From assembly GCF_900184255.1 (NCBI RefSeq), contig NZ_LT854634.1, forward strand, positions 1 to 64,000: a DNA stretch of 64,000 nt, read 5' to 3'. Shown piece by piece: positions 33,529 through 43,800 of this stretch; the first letter of the stretch is position 1, and every line of letters begins with the position of its first letter. Origin of the DNA: Haloimpatiens massiliensis (GTDB taxonomy: Bacteria > Bacillota > Clostridia > Clostridiales > Clostridiaceae). Below the pieces are notes generated by a model. The model was not told the origin of the DNA and did not search any database. It saw nothing but the letters and a program-made list of their open reading frames with translations. A program made the position numbers and the translations under genes.

Positions 33529-33668
33529 TTTTCAAGTATAAAAATTATTTTTTTAACTTTTTTTATATCTCTCATGTTATAAAAATTCTATACTTTTATA
33601 GATAACTTCCACAACACCCTTTATTCTTATATATATAGACTAAATCATAAATTTATTAAATTAAATTT

Positions 33669-35234
33669 TTAATCTTCTCTATAATGAGATCCTAAACTTT
33701 TATTTCTATCTATCATAGCTTTTAGCACCACTATTACCGTATTAATATAATTATGAGCTATAAATGCTTTTTTACAATGCTTATTTTGTGATACGTATGT
33801 GTACAAATTAAATTTATCCTTTATATTATTAATAGTTTTCACTGCATCTTCTAGTGACTTCCTATTTCTTATTATGCTAGCACTTTTATACATAATCTCT
33901 CTTATTTCATTTATAACCAAATCTGGCTCTATAGTAGATTCTTTCTTATTACTAAAATAGAATACTTCATTAATATCTTTATAGACTTTTTTATTAATAG
34001 TTTTTTTCTCTATATATTTTATAGCCTCTTTTCCTGCTATTTTGCCAAATACCATAGCATTAACTGTAGACAATCCTCCAATTCTATCTGCACCATGTAC
34101 CCCTCCAGTTACCTCACCAGCAGCATATATGCCTTTTATAGCTGTTTGGGCTTTTTCATTTATTTCTATACCACCGTTGGATGCATGGGCAAAAGGAAGT
34201 ATTATTATCTTGTTTTCATTTAAAGCATTTTTATCTTTTAGCCACATAAAATAATTATATATAAGAGTATCTTTTATATTAAGCATATCCTTTGGATAAT
34301 AGAAACCTACACCTTGGCAACTTTCTAAATATTGCCTAAACATGGTAATATCCACATATTTGGAATTTAATCTACATGTAAATGGGCCATGAGTGGATCT
34401 TTCTTTTAATATAGCCTGTTCATTTAAATTTTTATCTAAATTCTCCTTAAAGATATCTTCTCCCTTTGAATTTTCTAATTTTATATAATTAAACACTCTT
34501 TCATTAAATATAGTTTTATAATTTGGTTCTATATGTGCCGGAATGAATTGAATAAATTCCATATTAGTGAGTTTACATCCTACCTCTAATGCCTGGGTAT
34601 GTGCATTTAAAGCCATATCTTCTGTGCTAAGGTTGTATTTATATATATTCGTAAACCCTCCACTGGCTATTATAAGTGCTTTAGCAGAAATTTGTACATA
34701 TTCTTCTGAATCCCTTATAAATATTGCTGAAGAAAAATTCTCTTCTTCATCCTTCAATATTTTAATTAAGCTAGTATTCTCAACAATACTTACATTTTCT
34801 AATGATTTTAATTTATCAAAGGCTCTAATAGCTGTTTTAAAATCAAATCCATACCATTTTCTTGGCTTTTTATCAAAACAAGGTATTACAGTTTCTCCAC
34901 TTATAGGTCTTCTAAATTCAATTCCTAAATCCATAAATTCTTTTATGTCTTTTTCAGCATTATCTATTAAAATTTTTACCATTTTTTTATTGGGAATGTG
35001 GCATCCTACTTCCATTATGGCATTTACAAAATCCTCTTTATCCTTTTCATCCTCTGCTACTACCATTCCAAGTCCCCAAGTTCCTGGATAAAAACTTGCT
35101 CCAGAGCAAAACTTACCACTGCTCACTACTGTAACACTTTTTCCTGCTTTAGCCACTTGTATAGCTGAACTTATGCCTGCAATTCCAGCTCCTACTACTA
35201 ATACATCGGTTTTCATATGTTCTTTTATTTTCAT
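33669..35234 (-). CDS. FAD-dependent oxidoreductase of the fumarate reductase/aspartate oxidase family
   Basis: A 521-residue flavoprotein. The FAD dinucleotide motif VLVVGAGIAGISSAIQVAKAG is at about residues 10-30, and GIYAAGEVTGGVHGADRIGG followed by LSTVNAMVFGKIAG (near 370-405) is the C-terminal FAD motif of the succinate dehydrogenase/fumarate reductase/NadB superfamily. A central ERSTHGPFTCR stretch supplies His and Arg typical of substrate binding. It has no heme or iron-sulfur domain and no signal peptide. No known sialic acid step needs this enzyme, yet it lies between the cluster regulator and nanA on the same strand. The substrate is unknown. Confidence 0.82.
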   Translation of the reverse strand: MKIKEHMKTDVLVVGAGIAGISSAIQVAKAGKSVTVVSSGKFCSGASFYPGTWGLGMVVAEDEKDKEDFVNAIMEVGCHIPNKKMVKILIDNAEKDIKEFMDLGIEFRRPISGETVIPCFDKKPRKWYGFDFKTAIRAFDKLKSLENVSIVENTSLIKILKDEEENFSSAIFIRDSEEYVQISAKALIIASGGFTNIYKYNLSTEDMALNAHTQALEVGCKLTNMEFIQFIPAHIEPNYKTIFNERVFNYIKLENSKGEDIFKENLDKNLNEQAILKERSTHGPFTCRLNSKYVDITMFRQYLESCQGVGFYYPKDMLNIKDTLIYNYFMWLKDKNALNENKIIILPFAHASNGGIEINEKAQTAIKGIYAAGEVTGGVHGADRIGGLSTVNAMVFGKIAGKEAIKYIEKKTINKKVYKDINEVFYFSNKKESTIEPDLVINEIREIMYKSASIIRNRKSLEDAVKTINNIKDKFNLYTYVSQNKHCKKAFIAHNYINTVIVVLKAMIDRNKSLGSHYRED

Positions 35235-35266
35235 AACTCTCCTCCTCTTTAGTTTATTTTATATTT

Positions 35267-36265
35267 TTAAAAAAGGCTTTCTCTAACTATTATTTTACTT
35301 TCCATAATATGAGAAGCTTCTTTAAAATTAGCATCTTTATATAGTTTTTCAAACATAAACTTTCCTGCTAAATATCCCTCTTCATAGGGCTGCTCCACCA
35401 CTGTAGCCAGTACCTTTTTTTCTAGTATTAAACTTTTCATATCATCTGACATACCATTGCCCACAATTTTCATGGGTATATTATATCTATAACCTATATA
35501 TTTCACTATATCCGTTAAAAATCTAGTAGCATATATTGATTTTACTTCTTTTGTCATGTGTTTTTCCAATATATCATGTAAACCATTCATTAAATTCTCT
35601 GAATATACCGGTCCTATCATAGTATTATTATTTTCTTCTGACATTCTTCTTAAAAAACCATTCATATATAGCTTGGAGGAAATTCTATCATCTACCGTAT
35701 CTAAAACCAAAACCTTAGACTTCTCTTCTAGGGTATTTATAAGTATTTCCGCTGCAATTCTACCAGATTTAAAATAATTAGGACCTACGTGAAATATAGA
35801 TTGATCTATATTAATATCCAATGTGGTAAAAACTATATTAGGATTTTGATTTCTTACTTCTTTCACCTTATCTTTTAACAAAGGAGTTATTATTATCCCC
35901 TGTACCTCTTCCTTTACAGCATCTTTCAACTGCTCTAACTGCTTTTCTGGGGTTTCAATATCTGTTTTTATTATCTTTATATTAAACCCATAAAATTTAA
36001 ATTCCTTTTCAGCACTTTTGAGTCCTCTTTCTATTTCTTCTGTATAATATTTATTTTTTGATTTTATTATAAATGCATAAACACTTTTTTTCTTCTTACT
36101 AGCTAAAGAGCTACTTATTGGATTCTTTTTATATCCCAATTCTTTAGCAAGTTCTATAATCTTTTCTTTAGTTTCAGGCTTTATATTTTCACTGCCATTT
36201 AAAGCCCTAGCCACAGTAGTTCTTGAAACATTTAAAATTTTGGCTATATCTTCTTGTTTTATCAT
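35267..36265 (-). CDS. LacI-family transcriptional regulator
   Basis: A 332-residue repressor with the LacI helix-turn-helix at its N-terminus (QEDIAKILNVSRTTVARALN, residues 3-22) and hinge (KPETKEKIIELAKELGYKKN), followed by a periplasmic-binding-protein-like sensor domain. The ATG at 36265 has a GGTGG site and places the DNA-binding domain correctly. It heads the sialic acid cluster and is the obvious candidate to bind the two TGTTCTCGTGAACA operators. The ligand may be sialic acid or a breakdown product. Confidence 0.9.
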   Translation of the reverse strand: MIKQEDIAKILNVSRTTVARALNGSENIKPETKEKIIELAKELGYKKNPISSSLASKKKKSVYAFIIKSKNKYYTEEIERGLKSAEKEFKFYGFNIKIIKTDIETPEKQLEQLKDAVKEEVQGIIITPLLKDKVKEVRNQNPNIVFTTLDINIDQSIFHVGPNYFKSGRIAAEILINTLEEKSKVLVLDTVDDRISSKLYMNGFLRRMSEENNNTMIGPVYSENLMNGLHDILEKHMTKEVKSIYATRFLTDIVKYIGYRYNIPMKIVGNGMSDDMKSLILEKKVLATVVEQPYEEGYLAGKFMFEKLYKDANFKEASHIMESKIIVRESLF

Positions 36266-36314
36266 ATTAACTACCACCATTGTATTATTTTTAATTTTCG
36301 TTAATTTTAAGCAA

Positions 36315-36344
36315 ATTATAGCATGTTAAAAACTTAAGTGTCAA
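36315..36344 (-). promoter_or_regulatory. Sigma-A-type promoter of the LacI-family regulator gene
   Basis: TTGACA (36339-36344) and TATAAT (36315-36320) on the minus strand, 18 bases apart, about 50 bases before the gene. No copy of the nanA operator overlaps it. Confidence 0.8.
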
Positions 36345-36507
36345 ACAAACTGTAATGTATATCTTAATGCTCAATAATTACTCCATATATTATATATAAT
36401 TATACACTACTTATCATTTCTAAAAACTTCTAAGCAGATTATCTAATACACTGTTTTAAATACAAATATCTTTAACACTATTTAATAAATTATCATATTA
36501 TATATAG

Positions 36508-36558
36508 GAAGCTTTAAATTGCTTAAAGTAAATTTTCCTTAGCAATTTAAAAGTCTTC
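36508..36558 (+). other. Imperfect inverted repeat before the gene at 36594
   Basis: GAAGCTTTAAATTGCT pairs with AGCAATTTAAAAGTCTTC around an A/T-rich loop. It lies 36 bases before the start codon and could be a leader structure or a protein-binding site. The rest of the 36345-36593 gap shows nothing I can name. Confidence 0.4.
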
Positions 36559-36593
36559 TTCTATAAAATATTATAATAAAAGGAAGGATTATA

Positions 36594-37235
36594 ATGGCTC
36601 AAAAGTATTATGAACAAACTTTAAATTCAGTAGTTCCATTATCTAGTGACAAAACAAAGATTGAAAAGTTAATAGTTCATGTAATACAACAATCAGATAG
36701 CTCACTTGTTACTGACCTTGTACAAGCAGATTTCACAATATCTGATAACACTGGAACTCTTACACCAACTACTGATTGGACCTTAGATACTACAGACAAT
36801 ACTAATGGAAACTACGGTATTGTATTTGCTACAGGACAAGAGTTAGATTACACTAATTATGTAGTATCAATAATAAACAAATCCGGAAATTTATCCGATA
36901 AATTATTTATAGATTTTGCTCAAACTTTTGACAGCAGTGGAGATTCAACTTTAAGTTATTCTATCAACTCACCTGGAACCTATAAATTTGTACTTGACAG
37001 TGCAGATGGGACAACCTTAAGTAAAGCCTCTGCAGATAGTTACACCTTTAACAATCCACCTAATGCTGCTAACAGTTCTATTTCAATGGATACTAGCGTT
37101 TTAGATAAACCATATCTTGCACAAGTTATTTCTGGTGGAACCTTAAATGTGTCACTTTTATTAAATTTAAAAGATGCTGACAATAATGCTTTACAGGGTG
37201 CCTGCGAAGTTTCTGTATACGGTGATATGCAATAA
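36594..37235 (+). CDS. Hypothetical beta-rich protein
   Basis: A 213-residue protein rich in Asp, Ser, Thr and Asn with alternating hydrophobic residues, suggesting two beta-sandwich domains. It has no signal peptide, no membrane segment and one Cys near the end. The C-terminal part (LDKPYLAQVISGGTLNVSLLLNLKD then NALQGACEVSVYGD) aligns by eye with the end of the next gene, so the two are probably paralogs. The AAAGGAAGG site is strong. A spore-layer, S-layer or filament-type structural protein is possible; I do not recognise a known family. Confidence 0.7.
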   Translation: MAQKYYEQTLNSVVPLSSDKTKIEKLIVHVIQQSDSSLVTDLVQADFTISDNTGTLTPTTDWTLDTTDNTNGNYGIVFATGQELDYTNYVVSIINKSGNLSDKLFIDFAQTFDSSGDSTLSYSINSPGTYKFVLDSADGTTLSKASADSYTFNNPPNAANSSISMDTSVLDKPYLAQVISGGTLNVSLLLNLKDADNNALQGACEVSVYGDMQ

Positions 37236-37244
37236 GTTAATTAA

Positions 37245-37273
37245 AAAGGGCTACCTTTTATAGGTAGTCCTTT
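37245..37273 (+). terminator. Probable terminator between the two beta-rich protein genes
   Basis: An AAAGGGCTACC/GGTAGTCCTTT hairpin (one G-U) starts 10 bases after the stop. The T run after it is short, so it may only reduce transcription into the next gene. Confidence 0.55.
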
Positions 37274-37314
37274 CCCATATTTTATATAAGAATATTATAT
37301 TTGGGGATGATAAA

Positions 37315-37860
37315 ATGATTTCAACTAAAATATTAATACAAGAAATTAAGCTAGATTCAATATCTTTTATATTAGATCCAGAAATAGATAATATTACAGC
37401 TAATAATTTAAAAATTTATCTCAATGATAATGAATTCTACGAATATGATTTAATTTATATAGATACTCCTTCTAATAAATTATACAAAATAATTCCTCAT
37501 ACTAATTTTCTTCTACAAGATATCTTAGATTTCAAAATTAATATAGCAGATATCAAATCAAACTTCGTAAAAATTATCTTCCTTACGCAGCTTCAGAATG
37601 GTTTGAAATTTATACCTTTTAAAATTTATCTTGCTGAAGAAGGTAAATATACTTTTACCCTAAATAAGTATAATTCCATAGATACTAATATTACTAGTTA
37701 TCCTCTAATGGCTATAAAACCTTTAGACTTAGAAGAATGTCAGGCATGGACTGAAAATCCTAATTATTCTTATGGCGAAATAATCGATGTATACTTCAAA
37801 TTAATAAATGAAGATGGTAATCCTGTTCCTAACGGATTCTATGAAGTAGAAATTGAATAA
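37315..37860 (+). CDS. Hypothetical beta-rich protein, probable paralog of the preceding gene
   Basis: A 181-residue protein with a strand-rich N-terminal domain (KILIQEIKLDSISFILD..) and a C-terminal segment (MAIKPLDLEECQAWTENPNY then EIIDVYFKLINEDGNPVPNG and FYEVEIE) that matches the order of the end of the protein at 36594: a proline-containing linker, a strand, then a polar loop before a final strand. It has no signal peptide. A GGGGATG site precedes the start. A family A foldback repeat follows 12 bases after the stop. Confidence 0.65.
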   Translation: MISTKILIQEIKLDSISFILDPEIDNITANNLKIYLNDNEFYEYDLIYIDTPSNKLYKIIPHTNFLLQDILDFKINIADIKSNFVKIIFLTQLQNGLKFIPFKIYLAEEGKYTFTLNKYNSIDTNITSYPLMAIKPLDLEECQAWTENPNYSYGEIIDVYFKLINEDGNPVPNGFYEVEIE

Positions 37861-37872
37861 TGTTTTGAAAAT

Positions 37873-38031
37873 AAGGTACATGAAAATAAATAACAAGTCA
37901 AAGATGCTGGTATATTTTGTGTCAGACAAGGAAGCAGGTTCCGCCACTAGTAGGACTATCGGTGGGTTTTGCTGACACAGTATGACGCAAAATAGACTAG
38001 CATACTGACTTATTATTTATTTGAATGTGAC
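37873..38031. repeat. Family A foldback repeat, full copy 2
   Basis: A 159-bp copy, about 95 percent alike to copy 1 by eye. It keeps the AAGGTACATGAAAATAAATA start and the GC-rich centre. The right end (GAATGTGACT) differs slightly from the other copies. Confidence 0.85.
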
Positions 38032-38032
38032 T

Positions 38033-38070
38033 AAGGAGCTGAAATAAAAAAATTTCAAATACAGCTCCTT
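38033..38070. terminator. Bidirectional terminator
   Basis: AAGGAGCTG and CAGCTCCTT pair across an A/T-rich loop between converging genes. On the plus strand TTTATAA follows. It directly abuts the family A repeat. Confidence 0.75.
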
Positions 38071-38089
38071 TTATAATTCAAATTTTCTC

Positions 38090-40711
38090 TTAAGGTTCAA
38101 TATTTATTTCAACTGGATTACCTATATTTAAGCCACCAGTATTTAAAATTAACTTAACACTTATAATATTAGAGCCTATATTTTCTATCCTTGTAATAGC
38201 TTTACCTATACCATTAACTACTTCAACTATTTGAATAGGTTTTATTATTTGATTAATTTCTATATCATTAAAATATTTTGATTTTATTATAATCTTATTA
38301 CTTCCTGGCTCCAGTAACCCCTGATATATAGGCAATTTTTCATCATTTAATATAACATTGTATATATATATCTTACCTAAATCTTCATCTACACTATATT
38401 GATAACTTTGTAAAATTCTATCTTCCGTATTAATAATTCTAATTTCTGTTATATTAGCACTCCACACTATATTAGCTTTAAAACTCATGCAAATCACATG
38501 TTCCATGTCATTGTTTTCACTATCTGGAATAACTTTAGGAATATCTTTTATCTGCCATTGTCCATTAATATATATAGCAATCTTTATAAGTTTTCCTTCT
38601 TCATTTTGCCAAAAATCTGCACAAGACCCTTGTCCAAATGCATTTAAAGTCATAGAACTTAACTCCAATAACCTCTCCATATTTTCTTCTATATCTGTTT
38701 CTTTTAAATTTGGCTTAAACTCTACATCATTCACAACTATACCTAAACTATTTCTATAAGGAACTAGTGTTAATACACTATTGTTAATTTCTGTGACATT
38801 AGAAAAGTTGTTTGATAACATCTGTAAATTTACGTAATGTCGCTTACTACATCCATTTACTTTAATACATTTATAAGATTCATTAAAATGGTTATAATAC
38901 AAAATATTATTATCTGCAAAGGTATCTAAAATATATGGCTCTCCATTATCTCTATTACCAATACTCTGTTTTTTTATTTCTAAGGAACATCCTTTAAAAT
39001 AAATCTTTTTCACTTTTGAATGACCTGAATTATCTCCTATATAAAACAATATAGTATTAGTAGAACCTTCTGGAAGATACGAAAAATCCATATTAATATT
39101 TGGAATAGTTAAATTTTCACAATAAAATTTTGTATCTATACTTTTTCCTTCAATTCTAACAAAACATCTAGAAGAAATATTTCCATCTAAACTGTTCCAT
39201 TTATTTATTTTATCAGTAGGCACTATAATCCCATTTTTTATTTTCACACAAGAATCCAATATATTTATATTATTTAACAAAAATGTTTTACCATTTAAAT
39301 CTATATTTAAATTTTTATTCTCTATATACAAATTAAAATTATCTACACTTATATTTTCTACAAGAACTATTTTATTTAAATAGTTTTGAGCAAAAGCATA
39401 TTTCAATACACTATAATAATTTTGCATATATAAAGAGCTATCTTCATAATCTATATTCATATATAGATACTTACCTTTAATTGGCACACATTTATATATA
39501 TAATTTTTTTCCTTACACCACAATGCAATAGTCATAACAGCTTCCTGCATATATATTCTGTTAGCATCAGGTTCTAACGCAGTATATTTTATATTCTGTT
39601 CTTTTAAATTTAAATTAAAAACATTGCTCTCTGAAACTTCTTTTTGCAAACCGCTTATATAAATATTTATATCTCTATTGCCGCATATTTCCATCAATTC
39701 ATTTATGGTTATATCATGATCTATCTCTTTTATAAAATACAATAATATTCTATTTATACATTCCATAAGAGGTTTTAACTCTCTCAATTCTTTATTATTA
39801 TAATTTAATTCTAACATCCCAGTATTTCTAATTATAAATATTTGTTTAATAGCATTTCTTACTGTCTCTAATGTTCCATCTATTACAACATATCCTTCTG
39901 TCTCAAAGGACTTTATTATTGTATTTTGAAAAAAATATAATCCCACTTTTATTTTTTCTTCTATAAATAATCTATTTAAATATAAACATCTAACAATTAG
40001 GCTCATTGTGCTTTTTACTATAATATCAACATTTGCTAAATTTCCCTTTAAAATTATATCATTAGAGTTTGATATTAAATTTATTAATAAATTCTCAGGT
40101 ATGATGTTTTCATCTCCAATTATGCACTTACAATTTAGTATATTTAATTTAGTATTGAAAAAATCTCCCAATAATCTTAATTCTTTATTATCTTCTTTAA
40201 TATCAACTTTAATAAATTCATTTTTAAAAGATTTACTGCAATAAATAGATGTACCAGATAGAATTGTTACTTTGCAATTTTGAGCCTCACCTTCAAAACT
40301 TATACGAGTATTTTTACTTTTTTGATTTATAGGCATAACATAAATATTTTCTAAATTTATATTAGTAGAATTAAATTTAATATGCATGTTTTGTTTATTC
40401 CAAATATATATTTCTTTTACATCACTTTTATAATCCATTTCTATAGAAGTTTCACATTTAGAAATTATATTTATTCTATCTGCTTTAACATTTACTAAAT
40501 ATAAATTTGCCTGTATTAAATTTATATTTAATACTCCATTTACTACAATATCTTTTAAAATTATTTTTTTTTGTATATTTACTTCATCCAATATAGTCAT
40601 ACTTTTATCTATAGTAATAGATTTATTCTCGTATCCATAAATTTTAAAATGTTTTTCTGAATTTAATTTTATTATAATGTTACATAAATTATCTTTAAGA
40701 ATTTTATTCAT
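38090..40711 (-). CDS. Large hypothetical beta-helix-like protein
   Basis: An 873-residue protein with many short strands separated by Asn-rich turns. The stretch NLNIDLNGKTFLLNNINI followed by SCVKIKNGIIVP (around residues 455-490) has the look of right-handed beta-helix (pectate-lyase-like) coils. The first 330 residues also show repeated strand-turn units. The C-terminal 200 residues look like a sandwich domain ending with GGLNIGNPVEINIEP. There is no signal peptide or membrane anchor. The ATG at 40711 follows AAGGTG; the GTG three codons earlier lies inside that site. It faces the two beta-rich genes at 36594 and 37315 and may belong to the same surface or spore structure. Confidence 0.7.
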   Translation of the reverse strand: MNKILKDNLCNIIIKLNSEKHFKIYGYENKSITIDKSMTILDEVNIQKKIILKDIVVNGVLNINLIQANLYLVNVKADRINIISKCETSIEMDYKSDVKEIYIWNKQNMHIKFNSTNINLENIYVMPINQKSKNTRISFEGEAQNCKVTILSGTSIYCSKSFKNEFIKVDIKEDNKELRLLGDFFNTKLNILNCKCIIGDENIIPENLLINLISNSNDIILKGNLANVDIIVKSTMSLIVRCLYLNRLFIEEKIKVGLYFFQNTIIKSFETEGYVVIDGTLETVRNAIKQIFIIRNTGMLELNYNNKELRELKPLMECINRILLYFIKEIDHDITINELMEICGNRDINIYISGLQKEVSESNVFNLNLKEQNIKYTALEPDANRIYMQEAVMTIALWCKEKNYIYKCVPIKGKYLYMNIDYEDSSLYMQNYYSVLKYAFAQNYLNKIVLVENISVDNFNLYIENKNLNIDLNGKTFLLNNINILDSCVKIKNGIIVPTDKINKWNSLDGNISSRCFVRIEGKSIDTKFYCENLTIPNINMDFSYLPEGSTNTILFYIGDNSGHSKVKKIYFKGCSLEIKKQSIGNRDNGEPYILDTFADNNILYYNHFNESYKCIKVNGCSKRHYVNLQMLSNNFSNVTEINNSVLTLVPYRNSLGIVVNDVEFKPNLKETDIEENMERLLELSSMTLNAFGQGSCADFWQNEEGKLIKIAIYINGQWQIKDIPKVIPDSENNDMEHVICMSFKANIVWSANITEIRIINTEDRILQSYQYSVDEDLGKIYIYNVILNDEKLPIYQGLLEPGSNKIIIKSKYFNDIEINQIIKPIQIVEVVNGIGKAITRIENIGSNIISVKLILNTGGLNIGNPVEINIEP

Positions 40712-40807
40712 TTTAATCACCTTATATATTTTATGATAAATATATATAAAGTGTAATTACTTATATAAATAAAATAGTTTTTATTCAATATTATCTTACA
40801 AAATAAT

Positions 40808-40857
40808 AACTTCTACAAAGTAGAAACCTTTTATTAGATTTCTATTTTGTAGAAGTT
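40808..40857 (-). terminator. Terminator of the cobalamin operon
   Basis: AACTTCTACAAA with TAGAAA pairs with the complementary TTTCTA and TTTGTAGAAGTT, giving a long stem right after the cobN-like gene. The T run is interrupted, so strength is uncertain. Confidence 0.6.
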
Positions 40858-40869
40858 AAAACTTATTTA

Positions 40870-43800
40870 CTACTCTTGAAAACTTTCTATATCTCCCTCT
40901 ATATTTAAATACACATTTTTAAGCTCTTCAAGTTGTTCTTTACTTGCCTGCCAATATCCTCTTTTATTATACTCCAGCATCCATTCTACTATGGACATAT
41001 ATGCATATGAGTTATTTTCCTTCAATCTTTCTCTTAGTTTCTCATCTTCAATATACCTTTTATGCAAATCATCAAATATCCACTGCTCCACACTGTTAGT
41101 AGTAGCAGCTAGACCCAATATATTTTCAAACCGCTCAGCTATCTTTTGAACTCCATGATATTTATGTTCTAACATTCCATCAATCCATTTGGGATTTAAA
41201 ACTCTAGTTCTTATACCTCTATTTATAGATTTATCCACAGTTTCAGTTTCTAGTCTTTCTCCTGTAGTATCACTTATATACATAGCGGGCTTTTTCCCCT
41301 TAGCCATTTCAACAGATTTAGAAAGGCCACCAAAAAATTCATAATAGTGATCTAAATCAGTTACTTCATATTCATGATTACTTCTTACTTGTGATACCAC
41401 ATCTACAGTTCTTAAGTTGCTCATGTATAGTCCATCTATTTCCTTTCCTCTAAAATTATTACTGTATACATATTTCAAACTATCTATGAAGTTTTTACCT
41501 ATATCCTCTTCTTCCTCCCAAGCCTTTGTTTCTAATAACTTAGTGACTCCTGTACCATACTCTGCCTCTTTAGGTCCGAATATTCTACATATAGAAAGTT
41601 CTCTTGCAGTTTCCTCACTGGTTCCATTTTTTATAAGCTCCTCATATATGACCTGTGAATTCTTTTTAAAATAATTCTGTTCAAAAGTTTCATCTAAATT
41701 ATATATATCTGCAAATATACAGTTTAAATCCTTAAGTAAATTAGGAAACATATCTCTAAAGAATCCACACATATTTATTACCACATCTATTCTTGGTCTT
41801 CCCAATTGTTGAGTAGGTATTATTTCATAGGCACTTTCAAAAGAACTTCCAGTTTTAACAAGTTTAACCCCTAAATAATAAAGTATTTGACCTATAGTTT
41901 CTCCTCCCGTCCTAGAAGTTTCAAGTCCCCAAAGTATTACCGCAGTACTAGATGGATATTTTCCATTTTCCTTGTAATATAATTCTATAGTGTTTTTAGC
42001 TATGTTAGCCCCTCTTTTATAAGCTGTTTCCGTAGGCACTAGTGTTGGATCAAATTGATATAAATTGTACCCTGAAGGTAGTATGCTAGGATTTCTAATT
42101 ATATCTCCTGATAAGGATGCTTTTAAATATTTTCCCTGTAATGCCTTAACTAAACCCCTCATCTCAAGATTTTCCATTATATTTAAACTAAACTTTTTCC
42201 CATACTCTATAGATCTTTCCATATCCTCTATAAAAGACTTTTTATAATTCTTTTTACTACTATTTATAAAGCTTAAATCACCGTGTCTCTTAAAATTGTC
42301 CATAATCCACTGTACTTCATTATCCAGTGAAGCTAAAATTTCTGTAGCATTATCTTCCACTATTTTATCGTAATTTAATCCCTTATTCTCACATACAATC
42401 CTTCTTATACACTTTATATCGCCCCTATCATATCTAAGAATAAACTTAATGTATTTAAAAGCTTCCTCTTCACTATATCCTTCACCAAATACATGTAATC
42501 CTTTAGGAACTAAGGAACGATTCATTCTATAAAGTTCCCTCTCCAAATCTTGTAAATCTTGAAAATTCATATTCATCTCTTTAGCCTTTTCTTCAATATT
42601 GTCTAACACTTCGCTACATCTTTTTGGATCTAATCTTTCACATTCGTGGTATTCCTCAATGGATTTTTGAAGCCATAAATATTCTTCATAAAGTTCCCCT
42701 TCCATAAAAGCTGGTGGACTATAACTTACCATTACTGCATGACTTCTTCTTTTAGCTATCACAGATTCTGCTGGATTTCCTATGAAATATAAATATAAAT
42801 GAGGAATATCATAAAGTAGCATATCAGGGAAACACTCTCCAGACATACCACATTCTTTTCCTTTTAAAAACTCTATTGTGCCATGAGTTCCCACATGTAT
42901 GACTACATCTGCTTTAAATTCTTCTTTAATCCATTTGTAAAATCCTATATATTGATGATGTGGAAGCATGGATTTATCGTGATATACCTTATCTGTATTC
43001 TCATGAATTCCTCTAGAAGGCTGCAATCCTATAAAAACATTATTATTCACTATTCCTGGTATCAAAAAATTATTGTCTACACTCATAACATTGCCAGGTA
43101 CTTCTCCCCACTGCTTAATCATATCTGAGTAAAAATTTCTTTCTTTAATGTGTTTTTTATATTTTTCACAGTTGTATTTTATCATGTTGTCAATGTTTTC
43201 TTCCGAAGTCCATCTTCCTGAATTAACTATTTTTCCACAAAATCTATTCATCAACTCTTCACTATTTAAGTTTTTTGTATCATATCCTTCATTTTTTAAG
43301 ACCTTTAATATTTTCTCTATAGATTTAAAGGTATCCAAAAAAGCTCCCCCAAATAAATTATCTTCTCCTGGTGGATAATTGTAACAGACTATAGCTACTT
43401 TTTTATATTTATTAGGCTTTTCTCTAAGCTTAAGCCATCCCTTTATTTTACCTATAAGTTTTTCCACTCTTTCTTCTATAATACTGAGTTCATTTAATTC
43501 TATATTAAATTCATCATTTATTCCATTACATTTCATGGCTCCCACTGGATACGTTTCTATGGCCCCATCTAATTCAGGTAGCATTACAGAAATTAAGAAT
43601 TCAGATGAATTTATTCCTTGAGCACTTTCTCTCCACTCTTCAGCTGTTTTTTTAGTCATAAAAAATGGATGAAACATAGGTGCCTCTATTTTTTCAAGAG
43701 TATCTATAGCCTTCTTAGCATCTCCGCCCATAGGACCTGCTCCTAATCTAAAGGACATAAAATTTAATATTAAATCTACTTTTTTACCACAAGCATTTTC

